64,000 nucleotides of DNA from Paenibacillus dakarensis (GTDB lineage Bacteria; Bacillota; Bacilli; Paenibacillales; Paenibacillaceae): the NCBI RefSeq assembly GCF_001373415.1, contig NZ_CDSE01000057.1:1-64000 (forward strand). Direction: 5' to 3'. Both the position numbers and the translations under genes were made by a program. Of this stretch, positions 1 to 8,800 are shown in pieces. A model generated the notes under the pieces. The model made no database searches and was not told the DNA's origin. It saw only the letters and a program-made list of their open reading frames with translations. Positions within the stretch are counted from its first letter, which is position 1. Every line of letters starts with the position of its first letter.

Positions 1-2
1 CC

Positions 3-197
3 CGCCGCAAGGACGAGGTATCCATCTCGACAGAAGCGATGGAGATGCTTCATGCTCAGGAGCGTGCCAACGATCCTGCCCGTGTGCAGAAGATACAATC
101 CCTGAAGGAGCAGGTTGCTTCAGGAACGTATCAGGTAAGTGCCGATAAACTTGCAGAGAAGCTGCTGCCTCATTTCAAGCAGTTTCCTGAGAACTAA
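3..197 (+). CDS. flgM: Anti-sigma factor FlgM, C-terminal part (partial)
   Basis: Open frame entering from the left edge and ending at TAA; about 64 residues are visible. The peptide has the alpha-helical FlgM sigma-binding character, with a helix rich in Glu/Lys and the family's closing pattern around SADKLAEKLLPHF. FlgM binds the motility sigma factor (SigD) in the cytoplasm and holds it inactive until the hook-basal body is finished. The call rests on this C-terminal match and on the neighbours flgN-flgK-flgL, the usual Bacillus/Paenibacillus order. The start lies outside the window. The stop is only 2 nt from the next start, so the genes are co-translated. Confidence 0.88.
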   Translation, partial: RRKDEVSISTEAMEMLHAQERANDPARVQKIQSLKEQVASGTYQVSADKLAEKLLPHFKQFPEN

Positions 198-199
198 GG

Positions 200-712
200 A
201 TGTCAGATATGACAGTACAGACATTAATAGATATTTTGCAGCGGCTCGAGCTGGTGTATAACGACATGCTGGCTTTGGCTGAGGACAAGCGGCAAGCCAT
301 CATGAGCAATGATGTGGATGCTGTGGTTCAGTTACTGAACCGGGAGTCCAAGGGAATGAAGTCAATCGAGCAGCTGGAGCGGGAACGCGTCGAAGCGGCG
401 TATGCTTTTTTGCAGAGCAGAGGGGTTAAGTCACAGCTGGAGTTAACGCTGACGGAGCTTGCGCGGCTCGTATTCGATCCCGAGGAGAAGGCAGGGCTGC
501 TAGAAGTCCAATCCCGGTTATCCCGTACACTGCAGGAGCTGAAGGTGAAGAACGACCTGAATCAGCAGCTGCTGGTTCAATCGCTGGATTTCATCGATTT
601 CTCTCTCGACATGCTGACCGGAAAGTCATCACAGGACGAAGCTACCTACCATCACCCGTCTGACAGAGGCGGAAGCACAGGACGACCGGGCCTGTTCGAT
701 ACCCGAGCGTAA
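200..712 (+). CDS. flgN: Flagellar export chaperone FlgN family protein
   Basis: 170-residue, Leu/Glu/Lys-rich, predicted all-helical protein without a signal peptide or membrane segment, as expected for FlgN. FlgN-type chaperones bind the C-terminal helices of FlgK and FlgL in the cytoplasm and deliver them to the flagellar secretion ATPase. Family members diverge strongly, so the assignment leans on size, helical composition and position directly between flgM and flgK (B. subtilis yvyG slot). ATG at 200 is chosen because a TAAGGA-like ribosome site overlaps the flgM stop. A second in-frame ATG at 209 is possible. Confidence 0.85.
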   Translation: MSDMTVQTLIDILQRLELVYNDMLALAEDKRQAIMSNDVDAVVQLLNRESKGMKSIEQLERERVEAAYAFLQSRGVKSQLELTLTELARLVFDPEEKAGLLEVQSRLSRTLQELKVKNDLNQQLLVQSLDFIDFSLDMLTGKSSQDEATYHHPSDRGGSTGRPGLFDTRA

Positions 713-728
713 ACAGGAGGATATTGCA

Positions 729-2321
729 ATGCGATCTACTTTTCACTCATTAGAAACGGCCAAGCGAAGCCTGTTTACCCAAACAGCTGCACTCGGAACG
801 ACAGGTCATAATATAGCGAATGCGAATACAGAGGGATATTCCCGTCAAGTCGTGAAGATGCAGGCATCAATTCCCATTGAAGCCTATGGTCTCAACCGAT
901 CAACCGCAGCGGGCCAGTTGGGTACGGGTGTTGAGTTTAACAGCATCGAGCGTGTTCGAGAGATGTTCTTAGATGACCAGTTCCGGGGAGAGAACAGCGC
1001 ATTTGGTAGCTGGAATATTCAATACGATACGTTAGACAAGCTAGAAGCGATTATGGCAGAACCTTCGGAGACGGGTATTCGTAAGGTCATGGATAAGTTT
1101 TGGAATTCCTTTTCAGAGCTGTCCAAGAACCCGGAAGACCCGACAGCACGTAAAATTGTAAAACAGACAGCCGAGTCTTTGACCGATGCGCTTAATCATA
1201 TGAGCAGACAGCTTGATAATCTGTCGAATGATTTAAATACGAATATAGATGTGAAGGCGAAGGAAGCCCAGAGTTATCTGACAATCATAGCCGATCTAAA
1301 CGGTTCGATTGCCCGCATAGAGAGCCTTGGTGACAAAGCTAACGACCTTCGGGATCAACGTGACCTAATGGTAGATAAGCTGTCGAAGATTGTGAATATT
1401 ACCGTGACGAACTCGGAACAGGGATACAATATTTCCCTAGGTGGACAGGTTCTCGTACAGGGGGCTGCAGTATCTGCTAATGTGGACGGTGCATTTTTAA
1501 ATACAGCATTCGCAAGTGGTGATCTTAAAGGCGGAGAAGTTCACGGGATGATTGTGTCCAGAGACCAATTCGTGGAGAATTACCGTAATCAGTTGAATAC
1601 CATGGCCAATACGCTGGTGAACGGTGAAGTGAAAATTACTTTACCGGCAGGAGCCATGCCGCCAGAAGGTACCGTTTTAACCTCGGATGCCAAGGTCTTG
1701 GTTAATGGACAAGTAAGTGTCGTAACCGCAGGTCAGCCTATTCCCAAGGGAGCTGTCCTTCAAGAGGATGTCCCGACGATTGTACAAGGCTTTAATGGGC
1801 TGCACGAGCTTGGTTATTCTATGGATGGAACCACGGATAAAGGAGTACCTTTCTTTACTGCAGCAGACGGTGGGACTACGATCACGGCAGGTAACATCCG
1901 GTTAAACCAGGAGATTGCGGCTAACCCCGATAAAATTGCAACCTCAATGCGTCTTGCGGGCGATGGTAATTCAGTCATTAAAGGTAATAATGATCTTGCA
2001 AAAATGCTGGCCAATTTGAAAGGTTTGTCTTTTACCATACCTGGGGGAACGAATCGTTCAACCGTTGATGGTTTGTTCAGCTCCATGATCGGGCAGCTGG
2101 GCGTTCAGGCACAGGAAGCATCCCGTCAGACGGAAAACTCTATGTTTCTGGTTCAACAGGTGGACAGCAGAAGGCAATCGGTTAGTGGCGTTTCATTGGA
2201 TGAAGAAATGTCGAATATGATCAAATTTCAGCATGCTTATAGTGCCTCCTCACGTTTCTTAACGACATTTGACCAGCTGCTGGATAAGCTGATTAATTCC
2301 ACTGGTGTGGTAGGCCGCTAA
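729..2321 (+). CDS. flgK: Flagellar hook-associated protein 1 (FlgK)
   Basis: 530 residues, normal for FlgK. The N-terminus has the flagellar rod/hook signature (SLETAKRSLFTQTAALGTTG followed by HNIANANTEGYSRQ), and the C-terminus closes with the helical SGVSLDEEMSNMIKFQHAYS block typical of axial proteins. FlgK forms the first hook-filament junction ring; it leaves the cell through the flagellar type III apparatus and so has no Sec signal. A clear AGGAGG at 715-720 sets the ATG start. It is followed after 20 nt by flgL, its junction partner; FlgN upstream is their probable chaperone. Confidence 0.97.
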   Translation: MRSTFHSLETAKRSLFTQTAALGTTGHNIANANTEGYSRQVVKMQASIPIEAYGLNRSTAAGQLGTGVEFNSIERVREMFLDDQFRGENSAFGSWNIQYDTLDKLEAIMAEPSETGIRKVMDKFWNSFSELSKNPEDPTARKIVKQTAESLTDALNHMSRQLDNLSNDLNTNIDVKAKEAQSYLTIIADLNGSIARIESLGDKANDLRDQRDLMVDKLSKIVNITVTNSEQGYNISLGGQVLVQGAAVSANVDGAFLNTAFASGDLKGGEVHGMIVSRDQFVENYRNQLNTMANTLVNGEVKITLPAGAMPPEGTVLTSDAKVLVNGQVSVVTAGQPIPKGAVLQEDVPTIVQGFNGLHELGYSMDGTTDKGVPFFTAADGGTTITAGNIRLNQEIAANPDKIATSMRLAGDGNSVIKGNNDLAKMLANLKGLSFTIPGGTNRSTVDGLFSSMIGQLGVQAQEASRQTENSMFLVQQVDSRRQSVSGVSLDEEMSNMIKFQHAYSASSRFLTTFDQLLDKLINSTGVVGR

Positions 2322-2341
2322 ACAGGAAGGGGTACAATAGT

Positions 2342-3256
2342 ATGTTAAGAGTCACATCCAATATGATGAACAGCCAGATGATGCTGAATCTAAACCGGAA
2401 TGCCCAGAAGATGAACAATACACAGCTCCAATTGGCAACAGGAAAGAAGATAAATAAACCTTCTGATGATCCGGTAGGCATTACTTATGCGCTGCGCTAC
2501 CGTGCGGAACTGGCTTCCAATGAGCAGTATCAGAAGAATGTAGACAGCGCGATTTCCTGGCTGGAATTTAATGATACTGTGCTGGATCAGGCAGGTAGTG
2601 TTCTTCAGAAGGTTAGGGAACTAAGTGTTCAGGCAGCGACGGGTTCCAACCCGCAATCTGCATTGGATAGTATCAAGGAAGAAATGAGTCAACTGAAAGA
2701 GCAGTTGGTTGATATAGCAAACAGTACGCTCAATGGAAAATATGTCTTTAATGGACAAGAGTATGATAAGAAGCCATATGACTTCGCTTCTAATATAAAC
2801 GGTATATTAGATCCAAGTGTCTATAATGGATCTACAGATTCAGGTTCTATTCAGTACACTGTTGGGGATGGGGTGCAGCTCTCCATCAATGTGACGGGTA
2901 ATGATGTGTTTGGCTCGGGGCAGGATAGTGTGTTCATGCTTATGGATCGCCTCAATGATGCGCTATCTAAAGGAGAATATGGTAAAATATCTGACGAACT
3001 GGGGAATATTGATTCCCGTATGGATCAAATCTTAAGCACACGTGCGGAAGTTGGAGCGAAAACGAATCGGATTGAGCTTTTGCAAGGCCGACTGGGAGAC
3101 CTTGAAGTCAATTTAACAGAGCTGCAAGCAAAGACGGAAGATGCGAATTATGCGGAATTGATTATGCTGTCTAAGATACAAGAGAACATTTACAATGCTT
3201 CTCTTTCGGCCGGTGCGAGAATCATTCAACCTTCCCTGGTTGATTTTCTGAGATAA
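2342..3256 (+). CDS. flgL: Flagellar hook-associated protein 3 (FlgL)
   Basis: 304 residues, typical of FlgL. The N-terminal flagellin-like region contains the conserved block LATGKKINKPSDDPVG and the start MLRVTSNMMNSQM seen in FlgL. The C-terminal helix resembles flagellin D0. FlgL forms the second junction layer, joining FlgK to the flagellin filament. An AGGAAGGGG ribosome site lies upstream of the ATG. The gene ends about 18 nt before the yviE homologue, and all these genes run in one direction without a strong break until the hairpin at 3847. Confidence 0.97.
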   Translation: MLRVTSNMMNSQMMLNLNRNAQKMNNTQLQLATGKKINKPSDDPVGITYALRYRAELASNEQYQKNVDSAISWLEFNDTVLDQAGSVLQKVRELSVQAATGSNPQSALDSIKEEMSQLKEQLVDIANSTLNGKYVFNGQEYDKKPYDFASNINGILDPSVYNGSTDSGSIQYTVGDGVQLSINVTGNDVFGSGQDSVFMLMDRLNDALSKGEYGKISDELGNIDSRMDQILSTRAEVGAKTNRIELLQGRLGDLEVNLTELQAKTEDANYAELIMLSKIQENIYNASLSAGARIIQPSLVDFLR

Positions 3257-3274
3257 TCACAGGAGGGGACGCCA

Positions 3275-3838
3275 TTGCAGCCGGTTCTTCAAATTCAACA
3301 GACGCCCGGACTTATAGGACTGGATATTCAACGTGGACAATTTTCTATCCGTCAGCCGAAAGCGGATATGAGTATCCAGACAACACCTGGGGAGTGGGAA
3401 ATCCAGCAGTACCGTCCAGAACTGTCCGTAGATCAGTCCAAGGCATGGGCTGCCTATCATGGCGGCAATCCGTTAGAGATGAATCAGCGGATTTACTCGG
3501 GAATTGAGCAGATATTTCTACAGGGAATCGCTCACCGGGTGGAGCTAGGTAATCGAATGGCTGCGATCCATCAACCAGGCAATACGATAGCGAACATCTG
3601 GGGTGGAGACTGGCAGACGCCCGGCATGCCGGAGTTCAGAGGCCCTGCGTCGATGGACAACGTGGATATTCGTATCGATACCCGGCCCCCGGATATTACT
3701 TATCATAAAGGGACTACTGACATTCAGGTGGAAGTGAATCGTCCAGAGACACTCTATCAGATGGGTGACGTCCGTGTTAATATGAGACAGTATCCATCTG
3801 TTTCGTTTACATCGCCTGAATTTGATATCCAATTATAA
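3275..3838 (+). CDS. yviE: DUF6470 family protein (YviE homologue)
   Basis: 187-residue soluble protein, rich in Gln, Pro and Ile, with repeated beta-strand-like segments such as PGLIGLDIQRGQFSIRQPKA. It sits exactly where Bacillus places yviE, between flgL and fliW. The molecular function of the family is unknown; conserved linkage with late flagellar genes suggests a motility role, which is inference. TTG at 3275 is the start because AGGAGG at 3261-3266 is correctly spaced and no ATG follows for a long distance. It ends just before a terminator-like hairpin. Confidence 0.85.
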   Translation: MQPVLQIQQTPGLIGLDIQRGQFSIRQPKADMSIQTTPGEWEIQQYRPELSVDQSKAWAAYHGGNPLEMNQRIYSGIEQIFLQGIAHRVELGNRMAAIHQPGNTIANIWGGDWQTPGMPEFRGPASMDNVDIRIDTRPPDITYHKGTTDIQVEVNRPETLYQMGDVRVNMRQYPSVSFTSPEFDIQL

Positions 3839-3846
3839 ATTATTCT

Positions 3847-3889
3847 GAAAGCTGTAGATGACTTGAAATGCGTCTATAGCTTTCTTTTT
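3847..3889 (+). terminator. Terminator-like hairpin between yviE and fliW
   Basis: The arm starting GAAAGCTGTAGATG (3847-3860) pairs with CGTCTATAGCTTTC (3871-3884) as a 14-bp stem using two G-U pairs, with a 10-nt loop and then TTTTTC. This has the form of an intrinsic terminator. Only about 37 nt separate it from fliW, leaving little room for a separate promoter, so it may act as a partial terminator or a processing site. Confidence 0.72.
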
Positions 3890-3926
3890 CATTCAAAGAT
3901 CATACGATTAAGGAGTGACAAAACAT

Positions 3927-4388
3927 ATGATTATTGAAACTTCAGCATGGGGTAGTATTGAAGTCACGGAAGAACAAATCTATCAGTTCCCAAAGGGAAT
4001 TCCAGGGTTCGAACAGGAAACTAGCTTCGCCCTTCTTTCAATGGAGGGGGGACCTTTTGCCTACCTCCAATCCTTAAAAGAGAAAGAACTGGCCTTTGTT
4101 CTGGCAGATCCTTTTGTGTTTTATCCAGAGTATGAATTTGAACTGCCGGATAGCGAGAGTACTGAACTCGCGTTGAAAGAAGGACATGTTTATGTCCGAA
4201 ATATCGTGACTTTAAAGGACCCTATTGAGCAGTCGAGCATAAATCTCTTGGCACCGATTGTTATGAATACCGAGAAAAAGATTGGTAAGCAGGTAGTGCT
4301 TCATCATTCCTCGTACCGGACAAGTCACCGTTTATGGAATGATTCTGCCACGGAATCAATCGATACTGATGGAAAGGGCGGTGCTTAG
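3927..4388 (+). CDS. fliW: Flagellar assembly factor FliW
   Basis: 153 residues when begun at ATG 3927, which has an AAGGAG ribosome site 11 nt upstream; a GTG at 3915 would overlap that site. The protein begins [20 protein letters not shown] and contains FPKGIPGF, hallmarks of FliW. FliW binds either newly made flagellin or CsrA. When flagellin is exported, free FliW sequesters CsrA and relieves repression of hag translation. Its stop is 1 nt before the csrA start, and hag follows, so the whole switch is together here. Confidence 0.96.
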   Translation: MIIETSAWGSIEVTEEQIYQFPKGIPGFEQETSFALLSMEGGPFAYLQSLKEKELAFVLADPFVFYPEYEFELPDSESTELALKEGHVYVRNIVTLKDPIEQSSINLLAPIVMNTEKKIGKQVVLHHSSYRTSHRLWNDSATESIDTDGKGGA

Positions 4389-4389
4389 A

Positions 4390-4629
4390 ATGCTTGTTCT
4401 ATCTCGTAAAGTCGGAGAATCTATCGTGATTCAGGATCAGATTGAGGTCACCGTACTCGGTGTTGAGGGTGATAACGTGCGAGTTGGCATTTCGGCTCCC
4501 AAAGATGTTGATATATTTCGGAAAGAAGTTTACCTGGCTATCCAGCAGTCCAACCGGGAATCTGCTGCACCAACCCAAGCAAATCTTAATGCATTAATGA
4601 AACGAATGGACGACTCAAACAAAAAATAA
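4390..4629 (+). CDS. csrA: Carbon storage / translational regulator CsrA
   Basis: 79 residues beginning [16 protein letters not shown], the invariant CsrA N-terminus, followed by the beta-strand block [19 protein letters not shown] that contributes to RNA binding. CsrA is a dimeric RNA-binding protein that recognises GGA in hairpin loops and blocks ribosome access; in Bacillus its main target is the hag leader and its antagonist is FliW. ATG at 4390 is chosen over a longer reading frame because conserved homology begins exactly there and a GGAAAGGG-type ribosome site lies inside the fliW end. It is translationally coupled to fliW. Confidence 0.97.
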   Translation: MLVLSRKVGESIVIQDQIEVTVLGVEGDNVRVGISAPKDVDIFRKEVYLAIQQSNRESAAPTQANLNALMKRMDDSNKK

Positions 4630-4649
4630 AAAAATCTCTAAACTGCTAT

Positions 4650-4675
4650 TAAAAGATTCCTCATCCTGACGATAT
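4650..4675 (+). promoter_or_regulatory. Sigma-D-type promoter of hag
   Basis: TAAA at 4650-4653, a 14-nt spacer and GACGATAT at 4668-4675 match the SigD consensus TAAA-N14-16-GCCGATAT with one mismatch in the -10. It would start transcription around 4682 and give a leader of about 90 nt before the flagellin start. Confidence 0.75.
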
Positions 4676-4686
4676 ATATAGTAGAG

Positions 4687-4715
4687 CTACTGAGGGGCGG
4701 CCGACCCTGCCGGTA
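4687..4715 (+). other. Stable hairpin at the 5' end of the hag leader
   Basis: CTACTG (4687-4692) pairs with CGGTAG (4710-4715), and the inner AGGG pairs with CCCT across a 2-nt bulge. It lies just after the inferred transcription start, where a 5' hairpin could protect the abundant flagellin mRNA. The protective role is inferred. Confidence 0.55.
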
Positions 4716-4727
4716 GCGACCAATAAA

Positions 4728-4763
4728 CCACATGGACGTGGGATCACTTATTTCAGGGAGGAA
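4728..4763 (+). promoter_or_regulatory. CsrA-binding hairpin and ribosome site of hag
   Basis: CCAC-ATGGAC-GTGG (4728-4741) forms a 4-bp stem with GGA in a six-base loop, and the core ACATGGACGT fits the CsrA consensus ACANGGANGU exactly. A second pair of GGA motifs lies in the ribosome site AGGGAGGA (4755-4762), 9 nt before the ATG. This two-site arrangement is the one by which CsrA represses flagellin translation in Bacillus subtilis. Confidence 0.82.
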
Positions 4764-4771
4764 ATATTATT

Positions 4772-5587
4772 ATGATTATCAATCACAATATTGCTGCAAT
4801 GAATACACACCGTCAACTGGGTACTAACACTGCTAACACAAACAAATCCATCGAGAAATTGTCTTCTGGCCTTCGAATCAACCGTGCTGGTGATGACGCA
4901 GCTGGCCTGGCAATCTCCGAGAAAATGCGCGGTCAGATCCGCGGTCTGGATATGGCTTCCAAGAATGCTCAAGACGGTATCTCTTTGATCCAAACAGCTG
5001 AAGGTGCTTTGAACGAAACTCACAGCATCCTGCAGCGTATCCGTGAGTTGGCTGTTCAGTCTGCTAACGATACAAACACTAATGATGATCGTGCTGAGCT
5101 TCAACAAGAAGTTACCGAGTTGACTAAAGAGATTACTCGTATCTCTACTGACACTGAGTTTAACACTAAGAAACTCCTAGACGGAGCAGGTGTTAGTAAT
5201 GCAGTATTCCAAATCGGTGCAAATACAAGCCAATCTATTACACTGTCCATCGGTAATATGGGAGCGGCTTCCTTAGGTATTAGCTCTCTTGCTATCGGAA
5301 CTCAAACAGGGGCTAATGCAGCTTTGTCTGTTCTTGATAATGCAATTAAGAAAGTATCTTCAGAACGTGCTAAGCTTGGTGCGAACCAAAACCGTTTGGA
5401 ACATACCATCAATAACCTGGGTACTACTTCTGAGAACCTTTCTGCAGCAGAATCCCGTATTCGTGATGTAGACATGGCGAAAGAAATGATGAATCAAACG
5501 AAGAACAACATTCTTGCTCAAGCAGCACAAGCTATGTTGGCTCAAGCAAACCAACAGCCACAAGCAGTGCTTCAATTGCTTCGTTAA
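4772..5587 (+). CDS. hag: Flagellin (Hag), short form
   Basis: 271 residues starting MIINHNIAAMNTHRQL with the conserved RINRAGDDAAGLAISEKM block, and ending in the D0 helix with NILAQAAQAMLAQANQQPQ. The middle is very short, so the protein is close to a minimal D0-D1 flagellin lacking D2/D3 domains. It is secreted by the flagellar apparatus and polymerises into the filament. Codon use is strongly biased (AAC, CGT, GCT), as expected of a highly expressed gene. The leader carries SigD and CsrA signals; a strong terminator follows. The surface-exposed Ser/Thr of D1 are the likely acceptors if the downstream island modifies flagellin (inference). Confidence 0.98.
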   Translation: MIINHNIAAMNTHRQLGTNTANTNKSIEKLSSGLRINRAGDDAAGLAISEKMRGQIRGLDMASKNAQDGISLIQTAEGALNETHSILQRIRELAVQSANDTNTNDDRAELQQEVTELTKEITRISTDTEFNTKKLLDGAGVSNAVFQIGANTSQSITLSIGNMGAASLGISSLAIGTQTGANAALSVLDNAIKKVSSERAKLGANQNRLEHTINNLGTTSENLSAAESRIRDVDMAKEMMNQTKNNILAQAAQAMLAQANQQPQAVLQLLR

Positions 5588-5608
5588 TAGAAAGACAAAA
5601 GACAAAGA

Positions 5609-5648
5609 AGACTGCCGAGAATCATTTAGGCGGTCTTTTTTGTCTTTT
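5609..5648 (+). terminator. Intrinsic terminator of hag
   Basis: AGACTGCC (5609-5616) pairs with GGCGGTCT (5629-5636), one G-U, followed by a run of T. It separates the hag transcript from the downstream island. Confidence 0.9.
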
Positions 5649-5733
5649 TATGATGAAATTGATGGATTGGGTAAATGTGTACAATCAAAAAAACGGTGTT
5701 CATTCACCTTTTTTTGTATATTTATCTAAAATC

Positions 5734-5761
5734 TAATCAAGGATTACATTTCTACCGATAT
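5734..5761 (+). promoter_or_regulatory. Sigma-D-like promoter of the glycan/phospho-modification island
   Basis: TAAT at 5734-5737, a 16-nt spacer and ACCGATAT at 5754-5761 (7 of 8 to the SigD -10). The -35 differs from TAAA by one base. It lies about 45 nt before the first gene of the island and would make the island co-regulated with hag. Confidence 0.62.
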
Positions 5762-5806
5762 AATATGTAAACACTATGACCAAGTAACATGAAAGGATAT
5801 ATAACA

Positions 5807-8800
5807 ATGGATAAATCCATTTCTTTATGTATGATCGTTAGAAACGAAGAAGATTATTTGGAGAGATGCTTAGAAAGTGTTAAGGATAAAGTTAATCAAA
5901 TAGTAATTATTGATACAGGATCAACAGATTCAACCATAGAAATTGCTCAGGAATATACCAATGAAATTTACTCTTTTGAATGGTGTGATGATTTTGCCGC
6001 AGCAAGGAATGAGTCGTTAAAATATGCTAAGTCGGATTATATCTTGGTACTTGACGCGGATGAATATTTAGAAGAAAATGCGGATCTGCAAGAGGAGCTC
6101 AGTTCGGGGTACGATTATTATTTCATTAATATACACAATATCCTCTCTTACGGTAGGGCAATAAATCATACAGCAATCCGATTATTTGCTAATTTTAAGG
6201 GGTTTTTATATCGAAACCGCCTTCATGAACACTTGAATACTATGGATGAAGGAATGAAATATACAAGCGGTTATGGAAATTTCATCATTAACCATTCAGG
6301 CTATATGGAAGATATGATGAATAATCGGGCTAAAAATCAACGTAATTTACCATTGATGCTCCAAGAGGTTAAGGAAAATCCTACCGCATATAATTTATTC
6401 AACATGGGAAGGACGTATATGGCCATTGGTGAGCATGAAAAAGCCATTGAGTATCTAAAAAAATCCTATCCGTTAAGTAAGCAACTGGTTATTGTTCCTG
6501 AATTGATAAGTACTTTGTGCTTCTGTCTGAATGAATTAAAACGATATGAAGAAGCTTTACAAATTCTAAGAGACGCAGTGGAACTATATCCTGATACAAC
6601 TGACCTTAGATACTTACAAGGGAGCATATATTTTGAAGCGGGTTATGTAAAAGATGCAGAAACTTCCTTCTTAGAATGTTTGAGGCTTGGTGATCAGGGA
6701 GTAACTGTTACTGAAGGTAACGGAAGTTATATGGCTCATTATAGATTAGCTGAAATCTATGAAACGAATTACCAAATCTCCAAAAGCTACGAGCACATAA
6801 TAGAGGCACTAAAAATAAAAAAAACATTTGCAGCAGCAATTAAAAAATATTTCCAATTAGTCACTAAAGCTAATATTCCAGTGGACGATGTTTATCAGAA
6901 TATTGAACTAATTTATAGAACTTCGAATATTGAAGAACTGAAATTATTACTTGAGGTTTTGTATTCGCTAAGGCATTCACTTCTGAATAAGTACTTGAGT
7001 GAATTTAATATTCGGGTTGAGGACAATGTTAGTGCAGTGGGAGCCCAATATGAGCGGAGTTATGATAAAGCAAGAGATCAATGGTTGAGCATGAAAGAAG
7101 TTCCTAAGCAAAATGGAGAAGATATTTTACTACTGTCAATTCTAATGCGCGATTCTGATTTATATCAAAAAGCGTTGCCCCTTCTTAATTTAAGCAAGAA
7201 GGAAAGTAGAACGATTAATTGCATTGTACAAGTTGAAGAAATCCGTGATGGACAGTTAAATACATCATTAGAACAGATGCTTGAAAGATTGATTATTCGA
7301 CTACTAGCACTTCAAGAATATGAAGTGTTCCAGCGTATCCTAGAATATGTATGGAAGGGTTCTCTGGATGTAAAAATTCGTGTTAGCGGCATATTAGCTG
7401 ATTACGGTTTTTATGAAGTTTCTATCGATTTGTTAATAAAGCTGTTTGAGTTGTATCCGAATGATAAGAGAATTATTACTTTACTGGGTGATATATGTTT
7501 TTATATGAATTATCTTGAGGACGCTCAATTATTTTATACAAAGCTGCTAGATCAAAGTCCTGAATACAGTACTTATGAGAGATGTTATGATCTTTTTCAT
7601 AAGTTAAATGAAGGGGAAAGCGCACAGAACATAAAGTTCGTTATGAAGAATCTTTATCCTTTAAGTAATTGGGCTAATCCACAGAATAGTTCATCACAAG
7701 ATATATATGAGACTCAAGAGGTCTTGGCTGAAGCTAAGTCAATGGTCACAAATCATGAGAATACACATTTAGAGATTGCTTTCATGCCTTATAAAGCCTC
7801 GATGTGGGATTCGCTTGAAAGTATATATCGAGAAGCTGAGAAAGATCCGGATTGTTCATGCTACGTAGTGCCCATTCCATACTACGAAAAGAATGCTCAA
7901 GGGGAAATTATTAAGTTTTGTTATGAAGGAAATGAATTTCCTGATGATATAAATATTACTCCGTTCGAAATTTATGATTTTGAAGATAGAAGGCCGGATA
8001 TTATCTACATTCACAATCCTTATGATAAATACAATACTCTTACAATGGTTAACCCTCGTTTCTTTTCGGATAATCTTGCGAAGTATACGGACATGCTGGT
8101 ATATGTACCCTATTATGTCGCCGGAAGTTCCGATGTACCGTATGTTTTGGTCACACCAGCTTTTGAAAATGTAACGAAGATAGTTACACAGTCCAAAAGC
8201 ACCAAGGATGCGTATATTGAAGCTGGTTTGAATGCCAATAAACTTTTGGATATAGGATCTCCAAAGGTTGATGCAATGTTAACTGCAGTGAATGAAGGAA
8301 GAGAAATATCACCTTATTGGAGATTTATAACCCAGAACAAAAAAGTTTTCTTATTTAATACCGGGATTGCAGATCTGCTTTCTTTTGAGACTTGGTTTGA
8401 GCAATTGGAACAGATTATTAATTATTTCATGAATCATTCTAGGTATGCTTTAATTTGGCGGCCGCATCCACTTACAGATATCACTATAAAGACGATGCGT
8501 CCTCATTTGTTAGAGAGATTCGAAATATTGAAGAACAAACTAAAGCAGGCCGTAAATATTATCATTGATTTAAACAGTGACATATACCCTGCGGTTACGA
8601 TCTCAGACGGAATTATTAGTGATTACAGCTCAGTTATGCTGCAGTGTATTATAACTGGAAAACCCGTTCTGGGATTACTGAGCGAAAAGATGACAAGAGA
8701 AGACCGGTACTATTATGCTGACTACTTGGGCTGTTATTTTATTGATCAGGATATGAGTTTGAATGAATTTACAGCAATGGTAGAGAACCATGAGGACTAT

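Noticed and set aside
3915..3926. GTG 3915 as the fliW start
   Set aside because: It overlaps the AAGGAG ribosome site, and FliW homology begins at ATG 3927.
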